A stretch of 64,000 bases of DNA from assembly GCA_029983695.1 (NCBI GenBank), contig JASBZB010000017.1, positions 1 through 64,000 of the forward strand. Direction: 5' to 3'. The stretch comes from Lutispora sp003527145. GTDB lineage: Bacteria > Bacillota > Clostridia > Lutisporales > Lutisporaceae. A model generated the notes under the pieces. The model ran no database searches and was not told the DNA's origin. It saw only the letters and a list, made by a program, of their open reading frames with translations. The translations under genes and the position numbers were made by a program. Below are positions 33,093-41,187 of the stretch, one piece after another; positions within the stretch are counted from its first letter, which is position 1, and every line of letters starts with the position of its first letter.

Positions 33093-33346
33093 AGAATCAC
33101 CTCAAAATTTTAATACTTAACCAATATTCAATATTCTGATTATAACATATTGAGAAAGAAAAAAACTTTCATGCTTCAATCACTTTCTTTATTATAAAAA
33201 AATGTTGTGGCGAAATTGTGGCATTGGATAAAATAATTATCACAAAATCGATGAATCAAAGACATAGTTTTGCCATATTTCAAGTTTATTATAAACCCAT
33301 AGCAGCAAACAAACTGCTGAGAAAATTCATAAGGAGGTCCTTTAAA

Positions 33347-33784
33347 ATGACAAAACTAAAAAAATTAGCTGTTATCGGAACAATGGTGCTTACACTTGCT
33401 GCAACTTCTGTAACTGCTTTTGCAGCAGCATATGGTTCTCCTGCTGATGTAGTGGCAGGCTTGACAGGCAAAACTGTCGAAAGCGTAATAGCTGAAAGAA
33501 GAGAAACAAACAAAACCTATGGTGCAATAGCTGATGAAGCCGGAAAACTGGAAGAGTTCAAAGATAAGATTCTTGAGGCCAAGAAAGTCATTTTGGCTGA
33601 GAGAGTGGCAGCCGGAACAATGACACAGGAAGAAGCCGACAAGATAATTGCTGCATTGGAACAGAACCAAGCCCTATGTGATGGCACAGGCTCAGCAAGG
33701 GCAGGCCTTAGGATGGGCGCAGGCTTCGGCAGGATGAATGGCGGCAGAAGAGGTATGGGCAACGCATTTTGCCAGGTAAGATAG
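33347..33784 (+). CDS. small secreted protein, DUF2680-like
   Basis: A 145-residue exported protein. The signal peptide KLKKLAVIGTMVLTLAATSV ends TAFAA. The mature part is a charged helical domain (VIAERRETNKTYGAIADEAG, then ILAERVAAGTMTQEEADKII) of the DUF2680 type, with a Gly/Arg-rich tail (GAGFGRMNGGRRGMGNAF). The ATG at 33347 follows AAGGAGG. It lies divergent to the two-component operon and could be its output or signal. No enzyme motif is seen. Confidence 0.75.
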   Translation: MTKLKKLAVIGTMVLTLAATSVTAFAAAYGSPADVVAGLTGKTVESVIAERRETNKTYGAIADEAGKLEEFKDKILEAKKVILAERVAAGTMTQEEADKIIAALEQNQALCDGTGSARAGLRMGAGFGRMNGGRRGMGNAFCQVR

Positions 33785-33830
33785 AATCAATTACAGGGAT
33801 ATTAGGACATCACGGAACAAAAAAGCATTT

Positions 33831-33865
33831 GAGCCATCGGTAACCCTTCCGATGGCTCATTATTA
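33831..33865. terminator. terminator between convergent genes
   Basis: GAGCCATCGG (33831-33840) pairs with CCGATGGCTC (33849-33858); T-rich sequence follows on the plus strand and AAAAAAG on the other side gives a U-run on the minus strand. Confidence 0.85.
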
Positions 33866-35452
33866 TTAAAGGTCGAGATAATGTTTCAGTTTTAGGGCTA
33901 TTTCCACGTTCAGCTTTTCGTCAGGATTGCTCAGGTCTACCTTCAGCAGCTTTTGTATCTGCTCCATGCGGTAAATCGCCGTATTATAATGTATATACAT
34001 TTTCTGAGCCACCTGCTTCATATTCCCGTTGGATTTAAAGTATTCTTCCAGAGTTTCCATGAGCCTGCTGTCTTTTCTCTCATCATATTCTGCAATAGGA
34101 GATATGATATTGTCCACGAAGCTCATCCCGTCGCTGTTCAGCTCCTGGAAAAGCTGAAATATGCCCAGATCTTCATAGTACATTACATTTTTCTTGCTGT
34201 ACATGGCCTTGCTGATTTTCAATGCCTTCTTCGCTTCGTTAAAGCTCTTATACAATTCTGCAGGATTGTCATAGGACCTGCCTATTCCTATGTTTACAAG
34301 AGTGTCTATCTTGAGATTTGTGTATTCCTTGGAAAGGTAATTTCCGAATTTTATCAGCGCTTCCCCTGATTCCTTGGCATAGAACATGCACAGCTTCTTA
34401 ACGGGCAAAAGCATCAGTATGTTTGCTCCGGCTATACCCATTATGGGCTTCTTCTCAAAAGCCTCAATGGCAGATGAAGCGATATCATACATTTTATTTA
34501 GGAATTCCTGGTAGTTATTTATTCCGGATACTTCATAGGAATTCATATTGCAGTCCAGGATCAGGATTGCGTATTCCTGCTCCAAATCCCAGTTGAGCTG
34601 CCGGGCTCTTTGAATTATCTGCTTAACATCCGTTATGCTGCCGCTTGTGAGCTCTATCAGGAATTGATCCTTGTAATGTCTTGCGATCCCTTTGATTTTT
34701 TCCTGGTTCAAAAATTCCAATGCTATGATGACCGTTGCTCTTTCCAGGGTGAGCATATCGTTTTTGGATATCCGGCCGTTGAACTCATAGCATTTCAGAT
34801 ATCCTAAGGTGTTGTTCAAAGCTATTATGGGAAGCTTGATTGGGATTATATCCTCACCGTTCTTCTTTGCCTCGTTTATCTTTTCTTTTTTTTCATTTGT
34901 TACGCTGGTGGCTAATGGATTATTGTCTGCGTCATCTATTTCCACAGGATTTCCTATCAACTCTTCTACCGTATGAACTACTTTATTTAGATCATTATAA
35001 TTCACCATGATGTCCATTAGCCGGGTGTTGGCATACTCTATTTTCCTTAAGACCTCCGCCTGGCGATTAGTGATGTAACCCAGTATGGGTTGAATCAAAT
35101 CAGAATAAGACATATGCTGAGGAAACTCTATTATGGGAAAATCAAGGGACTCGGCTATACGTATCATTTCGTCGGTATATCCCGTCAAATATCTTTTCGG
35201 CTTTATACCCAGGCCTGCAAGCCCTTTTGAGTTTAAAAGAGGTATCAATCTCTCCAATGCATCCTTATCATCTTTTATGGCATAACCGGTGGTCAAAAGC
35301 AATTCTCCGGCCTTGACCCACTTCTCGATATCCGGCACTTCCATGATGTTTACATTGACAACGGTTCTGTCCAGTCCTTTCGAGCCTGCCACGACTTTTA
35401 CACCCTTCAGTTCCTCGCTCTCCAATATCTCCCTCAGACTGATTCCGTACAT
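33866..35452 (-). CDS. PucR-family transcriptional regulator
   Basis: A 528-residue regulator. An N-terminal PucR domain (ISLREILESEELKGVKVVAG, then GELLLTTGYAIKDD) is followed by a GGDEF-like middle (GIGRSYDNPAELYKSFNEA) and a C-terminal HTH_30 domain (FKSNGNMKQVAQKMYIHYNT). PucR controls purine degradation in Bacillus subtilis, and relatives control ureide and other nitrogen-compound catabolism. The ATG at 35452 follows GAGGTGA. A 23-base motif 18 bases before the start recurs upstream of the cyclase gene at 38774-39562, which marks that cluster as its likely regulon. Confidence 0.92.
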   Translation of the reverse strand: MYGISLREILESEELKGVKVVAGSKGLDRTVVNVNIMEVPDIEKWVKAGELLLTTGYAIKDDKDALERLIPLLNSKGLAGLGIKPKRYLTGYTDEMIRIAESLDFPIIEFPQHMSYSDLIQPILGYITNRQAEVLRKIEYANTRLMDIMVNYNDLNKVVHTVEELIGNPVEIDDADNNPLATSVTNEKKEKINEAKKNGEDIIPIKLPIIALNNTLGYLKCYEFNGRISKNDMLTLERATVIIALEFLNQEKIKGIARHYKDQFLIELTSGSITDVKQIIQRARQLNWDLEQEYAILILDCNMNSYEVSGINNYQEFLNKMYDIASSAIEAFEKKPIMGIAGANILMLLPVKKLCMFYAKESGEALIKFGNYLSKEYTNLKIDTLVNIGIGRSYDNPAELYKSFNEAKKALKISKAMYSKKNVMYYEDLGIFQLFQELNSDGMSFVDNIISPIAEYDERKDSRLMETLEEYFKSNGNMKQVAQKMYIHYNTAIYRMEQIQKLLKVDLSNPDEKLNVEIALKLKHYLDL

Positions 35453-35469
35453 ATTTATCACCTCGCTCG

Positions 35470-35492
35470 CTTTGTTACAAGTTCACAAATAG
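35470..35492 (-). promoter_or_regulatory. candidate PucR operator upstream of pucR
   Basis: On the minus strand it reads CTATTTGTGAA-N6-ACAAAG. The same 17 fixed bases with the same spacing occur at 39637-39659. It also overlaps an inverted repeat (TTACAAGT/ACTTGTAA, 35475-35500) that could be an operator or a hairpin. Confidence 0.5.
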
Positions 35493-35500
35493 ACTTGTAA

Positions 35501-36271
35501 TTATATTTTAAAGCATTCTCCCCTATTAATCAACAAATTTCGGCGTTTTTGGGCGATCCTCCTGCCTATGGGACAGATTCCTTGGCATAGCGCGCATTGG
35601 CAATAATCCATATATGTCTGACATTTTACCGGATCTATTAAGGTTTTTTTGCCGGCTTCATCAAATTCCAGAGCATTTACCGGGCATGCATCAATGCATA
35701 TCCTGCAGTTCCCGCAGACCTTTCCCGGCGTCTTATCCGCAGGCTCGTCAGCTTCCATATCCATATCTGTTATGATAGTGGTCAATCTTACCCGGGTACC
35801 GAATTTTTTTGTGATTATGATGGAGCTCTTGCCTGCATGCCCAAGACCTGCGGCTATAGCCGCCTTCTTATGGGAGAAGTAGCTCCACAGATAGCCGTTT
35901 TCCCTTATTTCGCTCCTGGCTTGTATGGGATACGCATCATAGCCTGATCCTTCTATATATTTGCTTGCAGAGGCGGCTATTTCATCAAGCTTATCGTATG
36001 CATAATGCAACAAATAATTTTTCAGATTATGTGAATGGGGATCTTTAGTTCCTGTTAAATTATCCATTATGCTGTCCGCTATCTTCACCCCGATTACTAT
36101 AAGAGTCTTTGCACCCTTTATATAGTAATCGGGGTGCTCGCTGCCCTCAGTTATGCTAAAAATACGGTTATAGCTTTGGGCAGAAACAAAGCCTGCCATA
36201 TCCGCTCCCAAAGATTTTAAATATTCTTCTATCATCCTTCTATTTTCTATTCTTCTATCTATACCAGCCAT
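35501..36271 (-). CDS. QueG-like 4Fe-4S protein
   Basis: A 256-residue protein like the core of epoxyqueuosine reductase. It has HKKAAIAAGLGHAGKSSIII (the QueG GLG-GK segment), then the ferredoxin motif CGNCRICIDACP and a second cysteine set in CQTYMDYCQCALCQGICP. It is shorter than QueG (about 370 residues or more) and lacks the C-terminal repeats, so it is probably a paralogue with a different reductive role. The start at 36271 follows GGGGG. It sits between the permease and pucR genes. Confidence 0.8.
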   Translation of the reverse strand: MAGIDRRIENRRMIEEYLKSLGADMAGFVSAQSYNRIFSITEGSEHPDYYIKGAKTLIVIGVKIADSIMDNLTGTKDPHSHNLKNYLLHYAYDKLDEIAASASKYIEGSGYDAYPIQARSEIRENGYLWSYFSHKKAAIAAGLGHAGKSSIIITKKFGTRVRLTTIITDMDMEADEPADKTPGKVCGNCRICIDACPVNALEFDEAGKKTLIDPVKCQTYMDYCQCALCQGICPIGRRIAQKRRNLLINRGECFKI

Positions 36272-36303
36272 ATAAATCCCCCTTTTGTATGCATCTAATA
36301 ACA

Positions 36304-36338
36304 ATAGAGGAAAGAAATGCACCATTCCTTCCCTCTAT
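36304..36338. other. small hairpin after the permease gene
   Basis: ATAGAGG (36304-36310) pairs with CCTCTAT (36332-36338). There is no clear T-run, so it is a weak terminator or an RNA-processing element at most. Confidence 0.3.
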
Positions 36339-36361
36339 CTTCATCATATGCTTTACGAATA

Positions 36362-37768
36362 TTATTCTTCTATTTCTTCCTGTTCGCCTTTGAATGCTAC
36401 GTTTAAAAGGAGGTGGAGCACTATACCCACTAAAACAGCGATAACAACTGTGTTTGTCAAGAAAAGCTGTATCAAAGGAGTTTGTGCCTTTGTCCATTGG
36501 CTTATGCCGTATGTTGCATAAACCGGTATGCCCACTGCAAAGAGCATTGTAGTGCCGACCAAGAAGGAGTTGGCTGTTGTCGGTTTAGCAGAGCTTACAA
36601 GCTGAATACCTGAGGTCACTATAGAACCGCATACTATTACGAATACGGCGCCGATAATGGATCTTGGTATAGCAACCAATAATGCACCGAATTTCGGGCT
36701 TAATCCGTATAGAAGCAATATGCAGGCTGAAACTTTGACAACATACCTTGATGCGATTTTAGTTGTAGATATTATTCCTATATTTTGTGTATAGCTTGAT
36801 ACAGGTATGCCGCCGAAAATGCTGGCGATTATGCAGCCTAATCCTTCAGCCATTATGCCTTTGTTCATGTGTTTTACTCTATATGTTTCACCGCTTACCG
36901 CACAGGTTGCAGCATAGTCTCCTATAGATTCAACTATCGATCCCAGATATCCTACGAAAACGCCGATGATTGCTCCGCCTACGAATTTCCAGCCAAAGCC
37001 GGGGCCGCCATAGGGGAAGAATCCCGGGAATGCAAACCAGGGCTTGGAGGCAACTAATGCCCAGTCAACCTTGCCCATGACTCCGGCCAGGCCTAATCCG
37101 ACAATCCAGATTGAGAAAAATATGGAGCCTCTGGATATGATACCGTTTGCAATATTCTTAGTCGTAAATTGAAGTATAAATATCAATAATATTGTAGCCG
37201 CCGCCAGTATGAAGTTGGATGCTGAGCCATCGCCGATCATCCAGCCGACAGCTGTTCTGCCCAGTGAGTAACCTATGCTCATAACAACTACTCCGGATAC
37301 AACAACGGGGAACATTTTTCTTAATACACCCAGTACCTTTGTTGCACCGAGGAGCATTTCAATCAGACCGCCTACCAATATTGCACCCCACATGGCAGGC
37401 ATGCCATATAGTGCTACAACTGAAGTAAGAGCTCCTGTAACCGTTGCGGATGGTCCTTGTATTATTGGAAGCTTGTTGCCGAATGTGGTTTGTAAAAGTG
37501 TTGCCAGGCCCATGCCAAAGAGTCCGCGGCTTACCCATACGGCTCCTTCGTCCGGTCCTAAGCCTGCTGCAGTCGCAACTAATAAGGGCAATACGAAAGG
37601 TGAAATGTCTACCAATGTATGCTGCCATCCGTATAGAAGGCTTTCCCACCATGTGTTTGGCTTATCATCTATGCCTAAAATGGGCTTTACGATTCTTGGA
37701 TTCTCTTCCCAAACCGGTTGTTCCTGGGGGTCTAGAACAGCATTTTTATTGAGCTCTGCGTTTGACAT
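36362..37768 (-). CDS. uracil/xanthine permease (NCS2 family)
   Basis: A 468-residue, about 14-helix transporter. Characteristic stretches are GWQHTLVDISPFVLPLLVAT near the start, QTTFGNKLPIIQGPSATVTG (the NCS2 QxxxGxxLP..G.S motif) and the C-terminal IVTSGIQLV. NCS2 proteins import purines, pyrimidines or ascorbate with protons. It lies 23 bases after the amidase gene, so it is probably the uptake step for the substrate of the catabolic cluster. Confidence 0.93.
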   Translation of the reverse strand: MSNAELNKNAVLDPQEQPVWEENPRIVKPILGIDDKPNTWWESLLYGWQHTLVDISPFVLPLLVATAAGLGPDEGAVWVSRGLFGMGLATLLQTTFGNKLPIIQGPSATVTGALTSVVALYGMPAMWGAILVGGLIEMLLGATKVLGVLRKMFPVVVSGVVVMSIGYSLGRTAVGWMIGDGSASNFILAAATILLIFILQFTTKNIANGIISRGSIFFSIWIVGLGLAGVMGKVDWALVASKPWFAFPGFFPYGGPGFGWKFVGGAIIGVFVGYLGSIVESIGDYAATCAVSGETYRVKHMNKGIMAEGLGCIIASIFGGIPVSSYTQNIGIISTTKIASRYVVKVSACILLLYGLSPKFGALLVAIPRSIIGAVFVIVCGSIVTSGIQLVSSAKPTTANSFLVGTTMLFAVGIPVYATYGISQWTKAQTPLIQLFLTNTVVIAVLVGIVLHLLLNVAFKGEQEEIEE

Positions 37769-37791
37769 GAATTTACCTCCATTTATTTATT

Positions 37792-38679
37792 CTATTTTTT
37801 TCTTCCTTTTTCCCATATATCCCTTCCGCTTATAGGGAACTGACTCTTGGCTTCTTCTAAAATTCCTTCATATACTTTGACGTTTCTGTCCTCTAAGTGA
37901 TTGAATATCATAGGGTTTCTTACTCCATAGCTGATATATTTCAGCGGATCAGGATCAAGCTTTGCTGTGATTATTGTTTCTCCTGCTGTTGCTAATGCAA
38001 GCTGCTCAGCGATAGGGCTTACTATCATACTGTTTCCAAAGTTGCAGTTGCCGCATGCATCCATTCCCGTTAGGTTTATACCTGCCAGATATACATGGTT
38101 ATCATAAGCTCTTGCGTGATTTGTCAGCTTCCAGATTTCGAAGCTTCTTACCAATGCCGAAGGTCTGACTATTATTTCTGCGCCTTTCATTGCCAATATG
38201 CGGCTTAATTCCGGATAGTCTCCGTCAAAACATATTATCATTCCGATCTTTGCAAATGGCAGTTCATAAACATCTGCCGTATTGCCCGGCAATGCCCATT
38301 CTCTCTCAGCGTAATAGATATGAGTTTTGTTGTATACTCCTACCACATCACCGTTGGAGCCTATGAGTATGCTGGAGTTGTAAACATCTCCCCTTTTTTC
38401 TCCTCTGGTGTAGCTTGGGAATACCACGTGGACTTTATTTTTTTGTGCAGCTTTGCTGACTTCCTCGCTTATTGCGGGGATGGTGTCCACCAGATCCCAC
38501 AAGCCTTCCCTTGAGAGCCCTGTTTCAAACCCTGTAGTAACAGTTTCCGGAAAGACTATAAGGTCCGGATTGTATTCTTCTGCTGCTCTGTTGAGCCACT
38601 CTACTGCTTTTTTGATATTCTTTTTTACATTATTGGGTTCAATGGCTATCTGAACACCTGCGATAATTGTTTCTTTCAT
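37792..38679 (-). CDS. carbon-nitrogen hydrolase (nitrilase superfamily amidase)
   Basis: A 295-residue enzyme with the Glu-Lys-Cys triad of the superfamily: glutamate in VFPETVTTGF, lysine in NKTHIYYAEREW and cysteine in IGMIICFDGDYPE. Related enzymes are beta-ureidopropionase, N-carbamoyl amino acid amidase and omega-amidase, so an amide or carbamoyl hydrolysis step fits. It is followed by the NCS2 permease gene and preceded by the cyclase-family gene. Confidence 0.93.
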   Translation of the reverse strand: MKETIIAGVQIAIEPNNVKKNIKKAVEWLNRAAEEYNPDLIVFPETVTTGFETGLSREGLWDLVDTIPAISEEVSKAAQKNKVHVVFPSYTRGEKRGDVYNSSILIGSNGDVVGVYNKTHIYYAEREWALPGNTADVYELPFAKIGMIICFDGDYPELSRILAMKGAEIIVRPSALVRSFEIWKLTNHARAYDNHVYLAGINLTGMDACGNCNFGNSMIVSPIAEQLALATAGETIITAKLDPDPLKYISYGVRNPMIFNHLEDRNVKVYEGILEEAKSQFPISGRDIWEKGRKK

Positions 38680-38709
38680 TTCTTCACCCCGAGTATTATT
38701 TTATGGCAA

Positions 38710-38736
38710 GCTCCTTCTTCATTGTGAAAAAGGAGC
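38710..38736 (-). other. hairpin between the cyclase and amidase genes
   Basis: GCTCCTT (38710-38716) pairs with AAGGAGC (38730-38736). There is no T-run on the minus strand, so it may set relative mRNA stability rather than end transcription. Confidence 0.35.
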
Positions 38737-38773
38737 CTGTCTCTTAGTAATATTTCCAGATAGTCAGTCAGTA

Positions 38774-39562
38774 TTAATCTTCTAAGAAAGCAACCATTCT
38801 GCAGAATGCAGCTTCGCCGCCTTTGAAGTTCCATGGGAAGCATCCCAATGTGAGTCTCTTGTTCTGAAGCTCAGGAGCTCCGATTTGTCCGCCGAGGTTC
38901 TCAGCATGTATGCAGTCGTTTTTGAACAATGCATTGTGAGTCAGCTGATAGTCTTGTTCCGGGAATAATTTGTCTACAACTTCTTTTCCGCCAAGATTCT
39001 TTTCTGCCAATGCTCTTACTCTGTCGCACTGTCCGAATGTGCCTTTTCCTAAGAATCTGCCTATGGGAAGGTTCATCGGGTGGTCAGTGGAAACAGCGTC
39101 TACGCACCAGAGCTTTATTTTCTTCTTTATCAGCCAGTCTACCATGTCCGGGTGTGCGCCGGGATGAAGATGGATGTATCTTTCTTCGTCGGGCTCGGAT
39201 CCGAATGTGGCATATTTGTACCAGCCTGTGTGAAGAACAAGGATATCTCCTTCTCTTACTTCTACTCTTTTTTCGATCATTTCCGGAGTGTATGCTGCAA
39301 GGTCAAACATTTCGTCTCTCAGGTCAACGATAACGCCGGGTCCATATAACCATTCCAAAGGAATCTGGTCTATTGTCATACCGTCAGTGATAAAATGTCT
39401 TTGTGCATCCAGGTGAGTTCCAATGTGGTTTGATGTGGAGATATACTGAGCATTAACTCCGTGCTCCGGTTTTCTTTTGAAGTATTTTGCTTCAAATGGG
39501 GGATAATAGGGCCAGAACTGAACGTCAGCGTTTAAAGGTTGTGATAAATCATAAAGTTTCAT
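38774..39562 (-). CDS. cyclase-family metal hydrolase (kynurenine formamidase / isatin hydrolase type)
   Basis: A 262-residue enzyme of the cyclase superfamily. The metal-binding signature HIGTHLDAQRHF is present, and LYDLSQPL..DVQFWPYYPP at the start is typical. Relatives hydrolyse cyclic or N-formyl amides, such as isatin and formylkynurenine. In this cluster it is the natural candidate to open a cyclic amide or ureide. The ATG at 39562 follows GGAGG; the upstream in-frame extension lies in the promoter region. Confidence 0.9.
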   Translation of the reverse strand: MKLYDLSQPLNADVQFWPYYPPFEAKYFKRKPEHGVNAQYISTSNHIGTHLDAQRHFITDGMTIDQIPLEWLYGPGVIVDLRDEMFDLAAYTPEMIEKRVEVREGDILVLHTGWYKYATFGSEPDEERYIHLHPGAHPDMVDWLIKKKIKLWCVDAVSTDHPMNLPIGRFLGKGTFGQCDRVRALAEKNLGGKEVVDKLFPEQDYQLTHNALFKNDCIHAENLGGQIGAPELQNKRLTLGCFPWNFKGGEAAFCRMVAFLED

Positions 39563-39590
39563 TATATAAACCTCCAATTTAATTATTTTT

Positions 39591-39619
39591 GTATTATTTT
39601 TGACAATTATAAATTTCAA
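39591..39619 (-). promoter_or_regulatory. promoter of the cyclase gene
   Basis: On the minus strand -35 TTGAAA (39619-39614), a 17-base spacer and -10 TAATAC (39596-39591). Confidence 0.6.
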
Positions 39620-39636
39620 TTTTTTCAGATATTTAC

Positions 39637-39659
39637 CTTTGTGTGTGCTTCACAAATAG
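39637..39659 (-). promoter_or_regulatory. candidate PucR operator upstream of the cyclase promoter
   Basis: The minus strand reads CTATTTGTGAA-N6-ACAAAG, identical at all 17 fixed positions to 35470-35492. It lies 17 bases upstream of the -35 element, a position that suits an activator. Confidence 0.55.
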
Positions 39660-39714
39660 TTAGTGCAGTTTTTGTTAATATGTGTTAGCAATATCTGATA
39701 TTAGTTAACTGTTG

Positions 39715-40959
39715 CTATTTGTTTAATCCCTTTTCTACCATGAATCTTGCGGCTTTCTTGAAGCAATCCATAGGAGCTGTTACCAAGCCTGCGCCAACCT
39801 GCCCCACTCCGGGATCCTTGTGGGCCATGCCTGTGTTTATTCTTGGTACAAGGCCTGTTTCAAGCACCTTTACCATGTCTATGCCTGTAGGAGTCCCTCT
39901 GAAGTCAAGTGTGGGAATCTTGAAGTTTTTGTTTTCCGCTCCTGTGATCTCGTACATTTCTTGTGTAAACTTAACAGCATCCTTGTATGTGCCGCCTACG
40001 AAGGCAACTATGGCAGGAGCTCCGGCCATTGCAAATCCGCCTATGCCAGTGGTCTCCGTTATTGTGCTGTCGCCGATATCCGGGTTGGCATCGTCTTGTG
40101 TAAAGCCTGGGAAGAACAATCCTTTTGGAGTATTGGCAGGTGCTGTGAACCATTCATCGCCAAGTCCGCTTATCCTGATGCCGAAGTCTACGCCGTTTCT
40201 GCACATTGCCGTAACGATGGTGCTGCCTTCGATGTTGTGCGCCGCATCGGTGATGGCCTTGCACATTGCCATGGTTATATTGATGGTGAAGTGCTCGTTG
40301 CCGTTGATGAATTCAAATACCTTTGATATTTCTTCCTTGCTTACGCTTACTTTGCTGAGGTATTGACCTATCATCTTTGCAAACATTGCTGTAGCTGCTC
40401 TGTTTCTGTTATGGCAATCGTCACCCATTTGAAGAGCTTGGATGACCAACGCTTTCCAGTCGATACCACCGGATAATTCGACAGCTTCCTTTATTATTGG
40501 GTACATATTGTCTTCCATCCAGTGCAATCTTTCAACAACTGATTCGGAGAAAGCACCGAATCTCAAGCATTTTCCTAAGCCTTCGTTCATGTTGGTATAT
40601 GCGAAATTGCCGTATTTTTTGTTTTCCATTATGAATACAGGCATGGATGCCGACATAACGCCTGCCATAGGGCAAACTGCATTGTGGTGGTGGTTAGGCT
40701 CGAATTCGATTTCTCCGCTTGCTGCAAGCTTTCTTGCAGAAGCTTCGTCTGCAGCCATTCCTTCATATATTAAGGCACCTATAACTGCCCCTTGCATTGG
40801 TCCGCACATTCTGTCCCAAGTTATTGGCGGTCCTGCGTGCAATATAAGATTCTTTTTCATGCCGGGAACTACGTCAATTGCTTTCCCCGCTCCAACTAAA
40901 TAGACTTCTGAGTCTTGCAAGCGCTTTAACGCTTCTTCGTTAGCTAGTTTTCTATCCAT
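39715..40959 (-). CDS. DUF1116 protein (YlbE/AllG-like carbamoyltransferase subunit)
   Basis: A 414-residue DUF1116 protein. Family landmarks are the start NEEALKRLQDSEVYLVGAGK, the GPPITWDRMCGPMQGAVIGA segment, EPNHHHNAVCPMAGVMS, GDDCHNRNRAAT and FAMAGAPAIVAFVGGT. In E. coli the homologue acts with FdrA and a DUF2877 protein in oxamate carbamoyltransferase, which yields carbamoyl phosphate in anaerobic allantoin breakdown. Here it follows fdrA and the split FdrA tail gene, but no DUF2877 gene is in the window. The start follows GGAGGG. Confidence 0.9.
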   Translation of the reverse strand: MDRKLANEEALKRLQDSEVYLVGAGKAIDVVPGMKKNLILHAGPPITWDRMCGPMQGAVIGALIYEGMAADEASARKLAASGEIEFEPNHHHNAVCPMAGVMSASMPVFIMENKKYGNFAYTNMNEGLGKCLRFGAFSESVVERLHWMEDNMYPIIKEAVELSGGIDWKALVIQALQMGDDCHNRNRAATAMFAKMIGQYLSKVSVSKEEISKVFEFINGNEHFTINITMAMCKAITDAAHNIEGSTIVTAMCRNGVDFGIRISGLGDEWFTAPANTPKGLFFPGFTQDDANPDIGDSTITETTGIGGFAMAGAPAIVAFVGGTYKDAVKFTQEMYEITGAENKNFKIPTLDFRGTPTGIDMVKVLETGLVPRINTGMAHKDPGVGQVGAGLVTAPMDCFKKAARFMVEKGLNK

Positions 40960-40981
40960 TTGAATAATCCCTCCTATAATT

Positions 40982-41000
40982 TAACCGTGAAACACGGTTA
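40982..41000. other. perfect 8-bp hairpin with AAA loop
   Basis: TAACCGTG-AAA-CACGGTTA lies between the small FdrA-tail gene and the DUF1116 gene. It has no T-run. It may tune expression between the two genes. Confidence 0.5.
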
Positions 41001-41174
41001 TTAACCAAGTAATGCAGCCAATAGATCTGCAGCTTCGCTGTCTCCGCCTGCCGGTGGTCTCCAGTCCATTTGCACGGCTGTTACATTTTGATCCTTCAGG
41101 TCTTCACAGAACTGTTCCAAGCCGATGTTCAGAACCTTAAGCTCCTTGCCGAATATATCATTAACTCTTTTCAT
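41001..41174 (-). CDS. free-standing FdrA C-terminal domain (57 residues)
   Basis: The peptide contains ELKVLNIGLEQFCEDL and VTAVQMDWRPPAGGD. It matches the end of full-length FdrA proteins; E. coli FdrA ends with a VINIGL..VVHYQWSPVAGG segment. Here that domain is a separate gene with its own GGGGAGG site, 13 bases after the fdrA stop. Added together, the two products have about the length of E. coli FdrA. The break is therefore a true gene split, not a simple frameshift. Confidence 0.8.
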   Translation of the reverse strand: MKRVNDIFGKELKVLNIGLEQFCEDLKDQNVTAVQMDWRPPAGGDSEAADLLAALLG

Positions 41175-41187
41175 CTTTTAACCTCCC

